From positions 1-64,000 of the forward strand of contig NZ_AUGS01000008.1 in NCBI RefSeq assembly GCF_000422785.1: a DNA stretch of 64,000 nucleotides, written 5' to 3'. The position numbers and the translations under genes were made by a program. Positions 17,951 through 27,311 of this stretch are shown here, piece by piece; position 1 is the stretch's first letter, and each line of letters opens with the position of its first letter. The notes beneath the pieces are model-generated. The model was not told the origin of the DNA. It was given only the letters and a program-made list of their open reading frames with translations, and did no database searches. The stretch comes from Pseudovibrio exalbescens DSM 16456. Lineage in GTDB: Bacteria; Pseudomonadota; Alphaproteobacteria; Rhizobiales; Stappiaceae.

Positions 17951-18844
17951 TTAGAACTCCGGCAACTGAGGACGACAGGCAATTGCCGCTTTGATCACGC
18001 CCTCAACGCGGTCCCGCTCCGCACCGGAAAGCGCGATGCGGGGAGCCCGACACCGATCCGTCGATCCAAGCGCGTGAACTTCAGCCAACTTGATGTTCTG
18101 TACAAGGTTGGTCGATACGTCCAGATCAAGCAGCGGTCGGAACCAGCGATAAATGGCTCGCGCTTCCTCCATGCGTCCAGCTTCAACCAACTTCCAGATG
18201 GCAACGGTCTCGCGCGGAAATGCTACCACAAGACCAGCCACCCAGCCATCGGCTCCCATGAGCAGGCTTTCCAGTGCCAGATTGTCCACTCCGGTAAACA
18301 CTGCGAACCGGTCTCCAAACCGATTGATGACTTCCGTAGCACGGCGGATATCATCGGTGGATTCCTTCATGGCGACGATCAGAGGATCGTTTGCAAGTTG
18401 AGCAAACATGTCCAGTGTGACATCAACCCCATAGGCCACCGGATTATTGTAGACCATAACCGGAAGGCCAGCCGCCTTTGTGACCTGTTTGATATGTGCG
18501 ACCGTCTCGTGAGGCTGCGACCGATACGGGACTCCCGGCAAAACCATCAGCCCGTTCGCACCAGCTTCAGCTGCGTCCAGCGCGGCCCGACAAGCGCGCT
18601 TGGTGGAGCTTTCGCAAACCGTCATCAAGACCGGCTTCTCCCCGGCAACCCCTTTAGCGACCTTCAGGATTTCAATCTTTTCTTCCGGCTCAAGGGCCAT
18701 GGCCTCCCCCAAAGACCCGCAGACAATCAGCCCGTCTACACCTGCAGCCATTTGCAGGGCAAAGCACCGCTCCATCTCGGCAATATCAAGCCGATCATCT
18801 TCAGTGAATTTTGTTGTTACAGCCGGATATACCCCACGCCACAT
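17951..18844 (-). CDS. Dihydrodipicolinate-synthase-family deaminase (1-pyrroline-4-hydroxy-2-carboxylate deaminase)
   Basis: A 297-residue class I aldolase of the DapA superfamily. Schiff-base Lys160 is in LIVAMKESTDD and the tyrosine in VYNNP (residue 132). A true DapA is unlikely, because the gene lies with hydroxyproline enzymes and the usual GTTGE motif is replaced by CGSLGEA. The predicted reaction deaminates 1-pyrroline-4-hydroxy-2-carboxylate to alpha-ketoglutarate semialdehyde. It is the first gene of the operon and follows a promoter with a perfect 14-bp palindrome. Confidence 0.85.
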   Translation of the reverse strand: MWRGVYPAVTTKFTEDDRLDIAEMERCFALQMAAGVDGLIVCGSLGEAMALEPEEKIEILKVAKGVAGEKPVLMTVCESSTKRACRAALDAAEAGANGLMVLPGVPYRSQPHETVAHIKQVTKAAGLPVMVYNNPVAYGVDVTLDMFAQLANDPLIVAMKESTDDIRRATEVINRFGDRFAVFTGVDNLALESLLMGADGWVAGLVVAFPRETVAIWKLVEAGRMEEARAIYRWFRPLLDLDVSTNLVQNIKLAEVHALGSTDRCRAPRIALSGAERDRVEGVIKAAIACRPQLPEF

Positions 18845-18863
18845 TGCTCTGCCTCATCTGTTT

Positions 18864-18877
18864 ACTGATATATCAGT
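18864..18877. promoter_or_regulatory. Candidate operator, hydroxyproline operon
   Basis: Perfect 14-bp palindrome ACTGATATATCAGT, 20 bases upstream of the deaminase start. A related half-to-full site, CTGATATATC, lies at 18912-18921. The core TGATATATCA recurs upstream of the alpha-ketoglutarate semialdehyde dehydrogenase (27202-27211). AT-centred palindromes of this size suit GntR/FCD-type regulators; the regulator itself is not in the window. Confidence 0.65.
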
Positions 18878-19061
18878 CTTGATGAAGCAGTCACAACACG
18901 AAGTCAAGTGCCTGATATATCTCTTGCGGCAGTTTTCCTACATTGAGGAAATTTACACTACGATATCAAAGGGATTCGTCTTTACAACCAGCAAGCGCGC
19001 TAATGTCTGGAGCCCTCGCAAACGGGAGGACTCTTCCATTTCGAGGCCATGGCGGAGAGAC

Positions 19062-19490
19062 TCAGGACAAATTGCGTGCCGACGTCGCCATGCCAAGGCA
19101 ACCGGGTGCCGTCTCCTTGAAACCGAATTTGGCGTAAAGGTGATTGGCAGGCACATCGGCCAGCAAGTTCACATAGGCAGACGGGTCTGCGTGCGCTTTC
19201 AGGTGCTCAACAAGGGCACTTACAATGCGTTTGCCAAGGCCTTGCCCTTGGTAGGCAGGCTCTAAGGCAATATCGACGATCTGCAGGAAGCAGCCGCCAT
19301 CCCCAACAATACGACCCATGCCAATCGTCCGCCCTTCAGTGACAAGCACCACCGCGAACCACGTGTTCTGAAGGCCCTTTTCCGCTGCCTCCCGCGAAAA
19401 GTTGGAGAGCCCGGCCACCTTGCGCAGGCGCATGTAATCCTCAAGGGACGGTGTGTTCGCGATAACTTCAAAGGAACTTTGGTCTGTCAT
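19062..19490 (-). CDS. GNAT-family N-acetyltransferase
   Basis: A 142-residue protein with the GNAT core: beta4 segment FLQIVDIALEPAYQGQGLGKRIV, containing the acetyl-CoA pyrophosphate loop (QGQGLG), and the terminal strand NHLYAKFGFKETAP. It transfers an acetyl group from acetyl-CoA to an amine that cannot be predicted. It lies alone between the hydroxyproline operon promoter and glpK, with no clear functional link. Confidence 0.85.
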   Translation of the reverse strand: MTDQSSFEVIANTPSLEDYMRLRKVAGLSNFSREAAEKGLQNTWFAVVLVTEGRTIGMGRIVGDGGCFLQIVDIALEPAYQGQGLGKRIVSALVEHLKAHADPSAYVNLLADVPANHLYAKFGFKETAPGCLGMATSARNLS

Positions 19491-19630
19491 GCAGGCACCT
19501 GATCAAGATGGGATGCAGACCCTTTTTTCGTCATTATTCTGCATCAAATCAAGCGGCGAGAAACACTGCCGCAGAAGGAAGTACCGGCCAGTGAGACGGG
19601 TGCTTTTGTTGGGTTTCGGTAAGAGCCCCC

Positions 19631-21121
19631 TCAGGACCGGGTGCGTTGTACCGCGTCCCGCCAGCCGTCAAGACGCTGGCGACGCTCTTCCTCGCTCATG
19701 GACGGCTCAAAGCGGCGGTCCAGATGCCACCGCTGTGAAAATTCCTCCATGGAAGGCCACACGCCCGCCCGCATACCAGCCAGCCAGGCAACGCCCAGCG
19801 CTGTTGTTTCCAGAACCATGGGTCGGTCAACGCGTGCCCCCAAGATGTCCGCCAAGAACTGCATGGTCCAGTCAGAAGCAGTCATGCCACCATCAACACG
19901 CATCACCATTTCATCATTGTCACCGCCTTTAAAGTCGGCGTTTTTGGCTTCAATCAGATCCACTGTCTGATACCCCACGCTTTCCAGCGCGGCACGGGCA
20001 ATCTCTTCACGTCCCGTTGCCCGGGTCAGCCCAAAAATCGCACCGCGAGCATCCGGATCCCAATAGGGAGCACCAAGCCCGACAAAGGCCGGCACCATGT
20101 AAACTTGACTTTCCGCATCCGCCTTTTCCGCAAGGCCTTGCGTATCCGAGGCCTTGTCCACGATCTCCAGCCCGTCCCGCAACCATTGGACAGTGGCCCC
20201 GGCCACGAAAATCGACCCTTCCAGCGCATAAGTCGTCTTGCCATCAAGGCGATAGGCAATCGTCGTCAACAATCGGTTCTTGGAGCGGACCAGCTCCTCA
20301 CCTGTATTCAAGAGAGCAAAACAACCCGTGCCGTAAGTGGACTTCACCATTCCGGCCTTGAAGCAGGCATTGCCAACAGTGGCCGCCTGCTGGTCACCCG
20401 CCACACCAAGAATGGGCAGGGCAGAGCCAAACAGTTCCTCTGGGATTACGCCGAAGTCATCAGAGCAATCCTTGACCTTGGGCAACATGGCGCGCGGGAT
20501 GCGCAACAGATCCAGAAGTTCCTGATCCCATTCGCTGGTCTCGATGTTATAGAGCAACGTGCGAGAGGCATTCGTGGCATCGGTGACATGCGAACGACCG
20601 CCGGTGAACTTCCAGATCAACCAGGTATCGACGGTGCCGAACAACAGTTCCCCCGCCTCTGCCTGTTCGCGCGCACCTTCAACATTGTCCAGTATCCAGG
20701 CCACTTTGGTACCAGAAAAATAAGGGTCCAGCAGCAACCCGGTCTTGCGCATGAAGACCTCTTCCAGACCTTGGTCCTTCAGATCCGCGCAAAGATCGGA
20801 AGTACGCCGGTCTTGCCACACGATTGCATTATAAACTGGCTTTCCGGTGAGCTTGTCCCATACCAGCGTGGTCTCGCGCTGGTTCGTGATACCCACACCG
20901 TGGATGTCATAGGCTTCCAGATTGGAATTGTAGAGCGCCTCGCGACACGTCTCCAACGCCGTGCGCCAAAGGTCCTCCGGATCGTGCTCTACCCAGCCGG
21001 GATGAGGAAAGTGCTGCGTGAATTCCTTTTGTCCAACACCTTTGGTCTCGAACTGATCGTTGAACACAATGCTTCGCGTTGACGTTGTGCCCTGATCAAT
21101 CGCCAGAATCCAGCCGCTCAT
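19631..21121 (-). CDS. glpK: Glycerol kinase
   Basis: A 496-residue FGGY kinase, the usual length, that phosphorylates glycerol to sn-glycerol-3-phosphate with ATP. The N-terminal ADP/phosphate loop is [14 protein letters not shown]; the signature [15 protein letters not shown] and the C-terminal [19 protein letters not shown] are diagnostic. GAGGGAGGGGG precedes the start. It lies downstream of glpD in the same direction, with a 116-base gap that has its own phased CGAA elements, so it may have a separate promoter. No glycerol facilitator (glpF) is present here. Confidence 0.95.
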   Translation of the reverse strand: MSGWILAIDQGTTSTRSIVFNDQFETKGVGQKEFTQHFPHPGWVEHDPEDLWRTALETCREALYNSNLEAYDIHGVGITNQRETTLVWDKLTGKPVYNAIVWQDRRTSDLCADLKDQGLEEVFMRKTGLLLDPYFSGTKVAWILDNVEGAREQAEAGELLFGTVDTWLIWKFTGGRSHVTDATNASRTLLYNIETSEWDQELLDLLRIPRAMLPKVKDCSDDFGVIPEELFGSALPILGVAGDQQAATVGNACFKAGMVKSTYGTGCFALLNTGEELVRSKNRLLTTIAYRLDGKTTYALEGSIFVAGATVQWLRDGLEIVDKASDTQGLAEKADAESQVYMVPAFVGLGAPYWDPDARGAIFGLTRATGREEIARAALESVGYQTVDLIEAKNADFKGGDNDEMVMRVDGGMTASDWTMQFLADILGARVDRPMVLETTALGVAWLAGMRAGVWPSMEEFSQRWHLDRRFEPSMSEEERRQRLDGWRDAVQRTRS

Positions 21122-21156
21122 AGGTCCCCCTCCCTCATCAGCCTGTTATTTTTATA

Positions 21157-21190
21157 CGAATTTCTACGGTATTATCGAAGGAACCCCGAA
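21157..21190. promoter_or_regulatory. Candidate GlpR operator region of glpK
   Basis: CGAA occurs at 21157, 21176 and 21187, 19 and 11 bases apart, in the glpK leader. On the coding strand one copy reads TTCGATAAT, close to the TTCGATAACGAA core of known GlpR operators. Confidence 0.45.
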
Positions 21191-21237
21191 AGGTCCAGAG
21201 CTTGCAAAGGAGTATGTCCCCCTTCGCCATATAGTCT

Positions 21238-22737
21238 TTAGTGGACTTTCTCCGCAAGATAGTCCGCCAACGCAGCTTTTTGTTCCGCGGAAAACTTCAA
21301 TCCTAGCTTGCTGCGCCTCCACAGGATGTCATCAGCCGTAAGCGCCCACTCCCGCGCCCTGAGCCATTCGACCTCAACCTGGTACAAACCGGCACCAAAA
21401 TGCTGCCCTAGATCCGCTTCCGATTTGGCATCCTTCAGGATTTCCAGGGCATCAAGACCGTAGGACCGCAACAACCTCCATGCGACACGATCTGAAAGAT
21501 AAGGATGCAACCCCTTGAGGGCCTTGAGCCTGTCGTCAAATTCCTCGGGCCCAAATCCGCCTCCCGGCAAAACGGCGCTGGCCGTCCACGGCTTTTGATC
21601 AGCGGGCAAGAATGCCGAGAGTTCCTCAAGTGCCGATTCCGCCAAACGGCGATACGTTGTGATCTTGCCGCCAAAAACATTCAACAGCCCCGGCTCGCCC
21701 GGCTTGTGCTCATAGTCGAGCACATAGTCTCGTGTGGCCGCCTGCGCAGCCGATGCGCCGTCATCATAAAGCGGGCGCACCCCGGAATACGTGTGTACGA
21801 CATCCTCCGGGCGGATCGGCTGCTCGAAGTATTCGCTGACCGCTTGGCACAGATACGCCACCTCCTCCTGGCTGATGGCAACCTCGCCTGGGTCTGCCTG
21901 ATAGTCGACATCGGTCGTCCCGATCAGGGTGTAATCGTGCTCGTAGGGAATAGCGAAGACAATACGTCCATCTGTATTCTGGAAAATGAAACACCGATCA
22001 TGCTCATAGAGCTTGGGCACAATGATGTGGCTTCCCTTGACCAACCGAACCCGCGATTCCTCATTGCGTCCCAAAGCACGGTTCAAAAGGCTGGAGACCC
22101 AAGGCCCCGCCGCATTCACCATGGCACGCGCCTTGACCTGACGGGTCTCGCCTGTGCCGGTATCGCGTAGGGTCACGGCCCACAAGTCGCCCTCTTTCTT
22201 GGCATTCACAACTTCGCAATTGCGATGGATTTCCGCTCCGCGTGCCTGCGCATCTCGAGCATTCAGCACCACAAGACGCGCATCATCCACCCAGCAGTCC
22301 GAATATTCGAAACCCTTGCTGAAGAGCGGCTTCAAGCTCTCGCGATACGGCCCCTCCTTCAAATTAACGCTTCGGGTACCGGGCAGGATCTTTCGGCCCC
22401 CGAGGTGATCATAGAGAAACAACCCAAGGCGAATAAGCCACGCCGGACGCAATCCCTTGTGATGCGGCAGAATGAACCGCAGCGGCCAGATAATGTGGGG
22501 CGCTGCGTTCAACAATACCTCGCGTTCAATCAGCGCCTCACGCACCAATCGAAACTCATAGTATTCAAGATAGCGCAGACCGCCGTGAATAAGCTTTGTA
22601 GACGAAGAAGAGGTTGCCTGAGCAAAGTCATTCTTTTCTGCCAGAAAAACCGAAGCCCCACGCCCCGCTGCGTCCCGTGCAATGCCGCAGCCGTTGATGC
22701 CGCCTCCAACAACAAAAAGATCAAAAACCTGATCCAT
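21238..22737 (-). CDS. glpD: Aerobic glycerol-3-phosphate dehydrogenase
   Basis: A 499-residue membrane-associated FAD enzyme that oxidises glycerol-3-phosphate to dihydroxyacetone phosphate and feeds electrons to quinone. The FAD fold FVVGGGINGCGIARDAAGRG is at the N terminus, followed by the family motif SSSTKLIHGGLRYLE and LLNVFGGKITTYRRLAE. The start at 22737 has GAGGGG eight bases upstream. An in-frame extension to 22902 would lack homology and run through the promoter repeats, so it is rejected. It works with GlpK downstream. Confidence 0.95.
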   Translation of the reverse strand: MDQVFDLFVVGGGINGCGIARDAAGRGASVFLAEKNDFAQATSSSSTKLIHGGLRYLEYYEFRLVREALIEREVLLNAAPHIIWPLRFILPHHKGLRPAWLIRLGLFLYDHLGGRKILPGTRSVNLKEGPYRESLKPLFSKGFEYSDCWVDDARLVVLNARDAQARGAEIHRNCEVVNAKKEGDLWAVTLRDTGTGETRQVKARAMVNAAGPWVSSLLNRALGRNEESRVRLVKGSHIIVPKLYEHDRCFIFQNTDGRIVFAIPYEHDYTLIGTTDVDYQADPGEVAISQEEVAYLCQAVSEYFEQPIRPEDVVHTYSGVRPLYDDGASAAQAATRDYVLDYEHKPGEPGLLNVFGGKITTYRRLAESALEELSAFLPADQKPWTASAVLPGGGFGPEEFDDRLKALKGLHPYLSDRVAWRLLRSYGLDALEILKDAKSEADLGQHFGAGLYQVEVEWLRAREWALTADDILWRRSKLGLKFSAEQKAALADYLAEKVH

Positions 22738-22796
22738 CCATGACCCCTCGGCGCGGTATCGCCTTGTCTTTTGTTTCTGCTCGCGCCGTGCACACG

Positions 22797-22863
22797 CGAA
22801 ACCTCTTACGCATAAATACGAAATAATCCGCGCTTTTCCGAAAGTCAACGAAACAAAACGAAA
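22797..22863. promoter_or_regulatory. Phased CGAAA repeats in the glpD promoter (candidate GlpR sites)
   Basis: CGAAA occurs at 22797, 22819, 22839, 22849 and 22859, so spacing is 22, 20, 10 and 10 bases. The sites lie on one face of the helix. On the glpD strand they read TTTCG. Known GlpR operators contain TTCG/CGAA half-sites, and a GlpR orthologue is encoded at 41799-42590. Confidence 0.55.
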
Positions 22864-22909
22864 TTCCCACGCCCGCCGCGACAGGGTCACCCATGCCAAC
22901 ACATTGAGT

Positions 22910-22945
22910 TAAAAAGAAAAAGCGGCCCGCTCGCGAGCCGCTCTC
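22910..22945 (-). terminator. Terminator of the MscS-type channel gene
   Basis: On the minus strand a GC-rich hairpin (AGCGGCTCGCGAGC with its complement) is followed by TTTTTCTTTTT, about 30 bases after the channel gene's stop. Confidence 0.8.
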
Positions 22946-22976
22946 CTGTTTGTAGCAAGTCTAAAGTTGGTGGGGA

Positions 22977-25412
22977 CTACCGTGGCCCATCCCCGTCTGC
23001 CCCCTCGGCATCGGCGGTATCCATATCATTGTCCACGCGGGCCCGACCCACCCGTACGGGTTCACGTTCCTCCTCAGAAGGAGGCAAACGCTTTTGCGCC
23101 GATACCTTGTCATCCGCATAGTGATAGGTGACCTGCGGGAACGGTATCTCGATGCCACGCTCGTCAAACACCTGCTTGATGTACTCGTTGTAGGCACGGC
23201 CAATCGACCACTGGCTTCCGGGCAGCGTCTTTATGCGGGCCCGAATATCAACGGAGGAGGCGCTGAAGGCAATGACGCCCTGCATTTCCAGATCCTCGAG
23301 AATAACAAGCCCGTTAGGCGTATCACGCAACCGCTTGAACGCCTCTTGCATGGCAGCCTTGGCATCATTGATATTGGTTGCGTAGCTGACCCCAACCACT
23401 GCAAGACAGTAACCGTAGTCCTTGGTTGCATTCGTGACGGTGTCAACCGCCGAGAACGGAATGGTGTGGGTAGATCCATCAATATCCCGCAGCCGAACTG
23501 AGCGAATAGTCAACCGCTCCACCGTTCCGCTGATACCTCCCAGAGAGACCCAGTCCCCCTCGTTCATGGCGTTTTCAACCTGAATGAACGCGCCGTTGAT
23601 AATGTCCTGAACGAGCTTTTGCGAGCCGAACGAAACCGCCAAACCAAACACACCAGCACCGGCAATCAGGGGGCCGATGTTGATCCCGATTTCAGCAAGT
23701 GCTAGCAAACTGAACATTACCACCAGCAAGATGGTCAGCGCATTGGAGAACAGTTTGAACAGGGTTCGGCGCCGCGGCGTAATCATGTGTTCGCCCTGAT
23801 CAGTCAGACGCAGGTCGATCCAGGACATGGTCACAACCCAAACGACCAATCCCATGCCCAGCACAAACAGGGCCGAGCTCAGGCGACTGCCAAAGCCAGT
23901 TCCCTCGCCGCCGAACAACCAAGACCAGAACGCTCCAAGCCCCCACACTTCAAGAATGCCGAGAACTGCCCCGATGACAACCAGCGTCCGGAACAACGAC
24001 AGGATGGTTGGCACGAATGCATTCAATCGCGATTCCATGGTCGGCAACTTGCGCGCCATGCGAGGCGGCAACTTGATACCCCGTCGGATCGCCTTGCTGA
24101 GGGTAGCCGTCACCAATACGGACGCTACGAGAATCAACGCGGTATAGCCACTCGCATATACGATCTGCTCTACCGCATGATAGGGACGGCTGAGCCAGAC
24201 CAGGAACATGGCAACAATGTAGAGGATCGCCACCAGATGCCATGTGGCGGCTAGCAATCCGAGCAACGGCCGTCCAATTTCGGACTGGATCTTTTTCTCG
24301 GCATAGGCATCAATCGCATCCTGCACCCGTTCGCGGGACCGCCAGATCACAAGGATCAGATACAACAGGGACAGCAGAACCACAGTCAGACGAATGCTGG
24401 CACCCAGGCTATAAGACCAGTTCAGGATGACGAGAGGCACAAAAACGCTTACCCCAAACCCGAAGAACGCCACCACAATGGACAGATGCCGCGACCAGTA
24501 AACAGCCTCTTCATCCGGGAACGGGAACACGCGGAGCTTGGGCCGATAGGGAGCAAACACGAACCGTATCGCCACCCGCGCCATTTCAATCAGGAAAAAA
24601 GCATTGAGTGTGAGCGTTTCCACCTGGTTGAAGCGGAAAGGCCCCGGATTGGGTGAAATATAGAGCGCCACAAAATAAGCCCCTGCCGCCGCAATGATGA
24701 CGACGATGATCTCAACACCGCTTGAAAACAGAAGATAGCCACTGCGATGAAGCCAGTTGCCCGCCGTATAACGAGCCTGAAGCCTTGAAAACAGCCGCAA
24801 ACTGACCTGTCGCAGGACCCACAAAATGATGTAGGCCGGAACAATGATGCTGAAGATGCCCAGCAAACCCTTCAAAAAGCGGTCTGGATCCACAGGCCCT
24901 CTGTCGTCCACAATCCTCTGATACCCTGAAAGACCAGCCCAGATCCGCTTTGCCACATCCCAAAGATCCGTACCGAACTTCTGCAGTGAACCGGCAATGG
25001 CACCAACTACCGACGATGTGACTTGCCCGACCTCACCCGAACCGGTCTCTGTTGCTGTACCTTCAGCTGATGCTGTCCCTTCGGTCGCACCCTCCGTCGT
25101 TGCTTCTGCGTTGGAAGTCCCGTTCGCGCCATCTGTCGCGGGTTTGTCTGTGGCAGCAGCTTTGGCCGCATCGGAACTCCCCTCAGACGACGTCGCGCCT
25201 TGAGCGGCGGCCGAGTTTTGCAGGAACTGAATCAAGGACTCCCGCTGCGCCGGGTCTTCCAATACCTTGATCAAGGCCTCTACAGCAGCCGGATCGTTGG
25301 GCATGGCCTGTTCTGCCTGTGCCGTTGGCGCAGGCGTGGTAGTTTGCTGAGCAAACGCTGTCCCTGTTAAGGCAAGCAGACATAGGAAGATAGAAATGAC
25401 AACACGACGCAC
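22977..25412 (-). CDS. MscS-family mechanosensitive ion channel with extended N-terminal region
   Basis: A large (about 811 residues) small-conductance-type mechanosensitive channel. It starts with a secretion signal (VRRVVISIFLCLLALTGTAFA), then an Ala/Thr/Glu-rich low-complexity region, then roughly ten membrane segments. The C-terminal MscS core includes the pore-lining helix (GVFGLAVSFGSQKLVQDIINGAF) and beta domain (VSLGGISGTVERLTIRSVRLRDIDG). It should open under membrane tension and release solutes. I chose the GTG at 25412, which places the signal peptide at the extreme N terminus. The longer GTG start at 25502 would begin in the U-tract of the upstream gene's terminator. Confidence 0.88.
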   Translation of the reverse strand: MRRVVISIFLCLLALTGTAFAQQTTTPAPTAQAEQAMPNDPAAVEALIKVLEDPAQRESLIQFLQNSAAAQGATSSEGSSDAAKAAATDKPATDGANGTSNAEATTEGATEGTASAEGTATETGSGEVGQVTSSVVGAIAGSLQKFGTDLWDVAKRIWAGLSGYQRIVDDRGPVDPDRFLKGLLGIFSIIVPAYIILWVLRQVSLRLFSRLQARYTAGNWLHRSGYLLFSSGVEIIVVIIAAAGAYFVALYISPNPGPFRFNQVETLTLNAFFLIEMARVAIRFVFAPYRPKLRVFPFPDEEAVYWSRHLSIVVAFFGFGVSVFVPLVILNWSYSLGASIRLTVVLLSLLYLILVIWRSRERVQDAIDAYAEKKIQSEIGRPLLGLLAATWHLVAILYIVAMFLVWLSRPYHAVEQIVYASGYTALILVASVLVTATLSKAIRRGIKLPPRMARKLPTMESRLNAFVPTILSLFRTLVVIGAVLGILEVWGLGAFWSWLFGGEGTGFGSRLSSALFVLGMGLVVWVVTMSWIDLRLTDQGEHMITPRRRTLFKLFSNALTILLVVMFSLLALAEIGINIGPLIAGAGVFGLAVSFGSQKLVQDIINGAFIQVENAMNEGDWVSLGGISGTVERLTIRSVRLRDIDGSTHTIPFSAVDTVTNATKDYGYCLAVVGVSYATNINDAKAAMQEAFKRLRDTPNGLVILEDLEMQGVIAFSASSVDIRARIKTLPGSQWSIGRAYNEYIKQVFDERGIEIPFPQVTYHYADDKVSAQKRLPPSEEEREPVRVGRARVDNDMDTADAEGADGDGPR

Positions 25413-25502
25413 GGACAAGGAAGGCCTCTCTTGGCTGGTGCCGGTAGGACTTGATTGACGACTACTTTTCTGCGCTTCCAAGAAGCATTGCTTTGGTGAC
25501 AC

Positions 25503-25533
25503 AAAAAAGGCAGCCTCAGATTGAAGCTGCCTA
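25503..25533 (-). terminator. Terminator of the semialdehyde dehydrogenase gene
   Basis: Minus-strand hairpin AGGCAGC...GCTGCCT followed by TTTTTTGT, about 45 bases after the dehydrogenase stop. Confidence 0.8.
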
Positions 25534-25576
25534 TCGTTAATTTCAATTTATATTCGTGGTTTTCCCGCCTTGAAAC

Positions 25577-27142
25577 CTATCGTTTCTGAAGGACACCATC
25601 TTGAAGTCGCGGTAACCCACTGTCATCCTTGAGCATTTCGGGCATCAAGGCCGCCGGAAAATTCTGGAAGGCCACGGGTCTCAAGAAGCGCTCAATGGCT
25701 TTGGATCCTACGGAAGTGCTACGCACATCCGTCGATGCAGGATAGGGCCCGCCATGCATCATGGCATGAGCCACTTCAACCCCGGTGGAAAAGCCATTGC
25801 ACAACAACCGACCAGCCTTGCGCTCCAACACGGGTACGAACGGTCGGGCATTGTCCATGTCGTCTGCATCAACCATCAAGGTGGCGGTCAATTGACCCTC
25901 CAGAGCGTCGGCGACGGCAAGCATCTCGGCAGGTGATGAACATCGCACCACCATTGCAGCCGGCCCAAACACCTCATGTTGCAGATCTTCTTCCGCTAGC
26001 CACACAGCTGCACTGACCTCGAACACGGCGGGCGACACGGCGCACCCTTCCATCGGCTTGGGCGGCACGGCCGCCCGAACATCATCGGTCCCAGCACGGC
26101 GTTCAACCGCCGTCGCATAAGCCTCGGCAATACTTTTGGTAAGCATGGAGTGAGCTTGTGTTTGCTCCAGCGTCTCACTCGCAACCCGGATGAAGGCGTC
26201 CATGTCCGTGTTGTCCAAACCGACCACCACACCCGGATTGGTGCAGAACTGGCCAACCCCCATTGTTAGCGAGCCAGCCCACCCCTTGGCCAGCTCTTCA
26301 GACCGACTTGCCAGAGCGTTGGGGAACAAGAACACAGGATTGACCGATCCCAACTCTCCATAAAAGGGGATGGGCTCAGGGCGTGAAACCGCCAGATCGA
26401 AAAGGGCGCGTCCGCCGCGCAAAGAACCGGTGAACCCTACCGCCTTAATGGATGGATGCTTTACCAAAGCCGCGCCAACCTCATGTCCGGCACCTTGCAA
26501 CAAGGCAAATGATCCCATTGGCATATCGCAGGCCTTCAGCGCTGCGTGGATGGCCTCTGCGATCAACTCGGAGGTGCCGGGATGTGCCGGATGACCTTTG
26601 ACGATGACAGGGCAGCCGGCAGCCAGTGCCGAGGCTGTATCACCTCCGGCCGTTGAAAAAGCCAAGGGGAAGTTCGACGCACCAAACACCGCAACTGGCC
26701 CAATCGGCCGATTCAACAGCCTCAGATCCGGACAGGGCATGGGCGCCCGGTCTGGAAGTGCTGTGTCCACGCGCAAATCAAAGCAGCTTCCCTGTTCAAT
26801 ATAGTCCGCAAAAAAGCGCAGCTGTCCGGTTGTTCGCCCACGCTCTCCTGACAGACGCGCTTCAGGCAACGCAGTTTCTTCCATTGCTACGCGCGTGATT
26901 TCGGTGCCCCGCGCCTCGATTTCATCAGCAATGGTGCGCAAGAAAGCCGCGCGCTCTGGTATGGAAGTGCCAGCGTAGGCATAAAAGGCAGCCCCCGCAG
27001 CCGCCGCTGCTGCATCTACTTCCGGGGTCCCTGCGTCGCAAAACTTGCGATCTGTCGCCTTTCCGGTAGCAGCAGCAACCGCCGCAAAGCTCCCCGTGGT
27101 TTCCACTGGTTCACCGTTAATCAGATGTCGCCCGTTGAGCAT
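25577..27142 (-). CDS. Alpha-ketoglutarate semialdehyde (2,5-dioxovalerate) dehydrogenase
   Basis: A 521-residue NADP-type aldehyde dehydrogenase. Catalytic Glu263 is in YGELGSVNP and Cys300 in GVGQFCTNPG; the variant cofactor segment is VFGASNFPLAFSTAGGDTA. The GELGS and QFCTNPG forms and the length match the ketoglutarate semialdehyde dehydrogenase subgroup used in hydroxyproline, arabinose and glucarate degradation. It would convert the product of the deaminase at 17951-18844 to alpha-ketoglutarate. The start at 27142 has GAGGAGG at good spacing; the in-frame codon at 27175 is rejected. Its promoter shares the TGATATATCA palindrome with the hydroxyproline operon, although glycerol and channel genes lie between. 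Confidence 0.9.
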   Translation of the reverse strand: MLNGRHLINGEPVETTGSFAAVAAATGKATDRKFCDAGTPEVDAAAAAAGAAFYAYAGTSIPERAAFLRTIADEIEARGTEITRVAMEETALPEARLSGERGRTTGQLRFFADYIEQGSCFDLRVDTALPDRAPMPCPDLRLLNRPIGPVAVFGASNFPLAFSTAGGDTASALAAGCPVIVKGHPAHPGTSELIAEAIHAALKACDMPMGSFALLQGAGHEVGAALVKHPSIKAVGFTGSLRGGRALFDLAVSRPEPIPFYGELGSVNPVFLFPNALASRSEELAKGWAGSLTMGVGQFCTNPGVVVGLDNTDMDAFIRVASETLEQTQAHSMLTKSIAEAYATAVERRAGTDDVRAAVPPKPMEGCAVSPAVFEVSAAVWLAEEDLQHEVFGPAAMVVRCSSPAEMLAVADALEGQLTATLMVDADDMDNARPFVPVLERKAGRLLCNGFSTGVEVAHAMMHGGPYPASTDVRSTSVGSKAIERFLRPVAFQNFPAALMPEMLKDDSGLPRLQDGVLQKR

Positions 27143-27201
27143 GGTGACTGCCTCCTCGTCCCTGCTGAGAACCATTGATCGGGAGATCGCACCGCCTCCC
27201 G

Positions 27202-27211
27202 TGATATATCA
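27202..27211. promoter_or_regulatory. TGATATATCA operator shared with the hydroxyproline operon
   Basis: Perfect 10-bp palindrome 60 bases upstream of the dehydrogenase start, identical to the core of 18864-18877. Confidence 0.6.
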
Positions 27212-27311
27212 TAGGCTCGTTTAACAGGGACATCAGAGCGAGACCAGCCCTTCAAACAGATTACATGCGGAAAAATACGGCCTTCCACGTCAAAGCCGTA
27301 GTGTTGTTGCG

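Noticed and set aside
17612-18868. 418-codon plus-strand ORF opposite the hydroxyproline genes
   Set aside because: The minus-strand oxidase and deaminase have full family motifs; the plus-strand frame has none.
20105-21082. 325-codon plus-strand ORF opposite glpK
   Set aside because: The glycerol kinase reading frame is unambiguous, and the plus-strand frame is its mirror.
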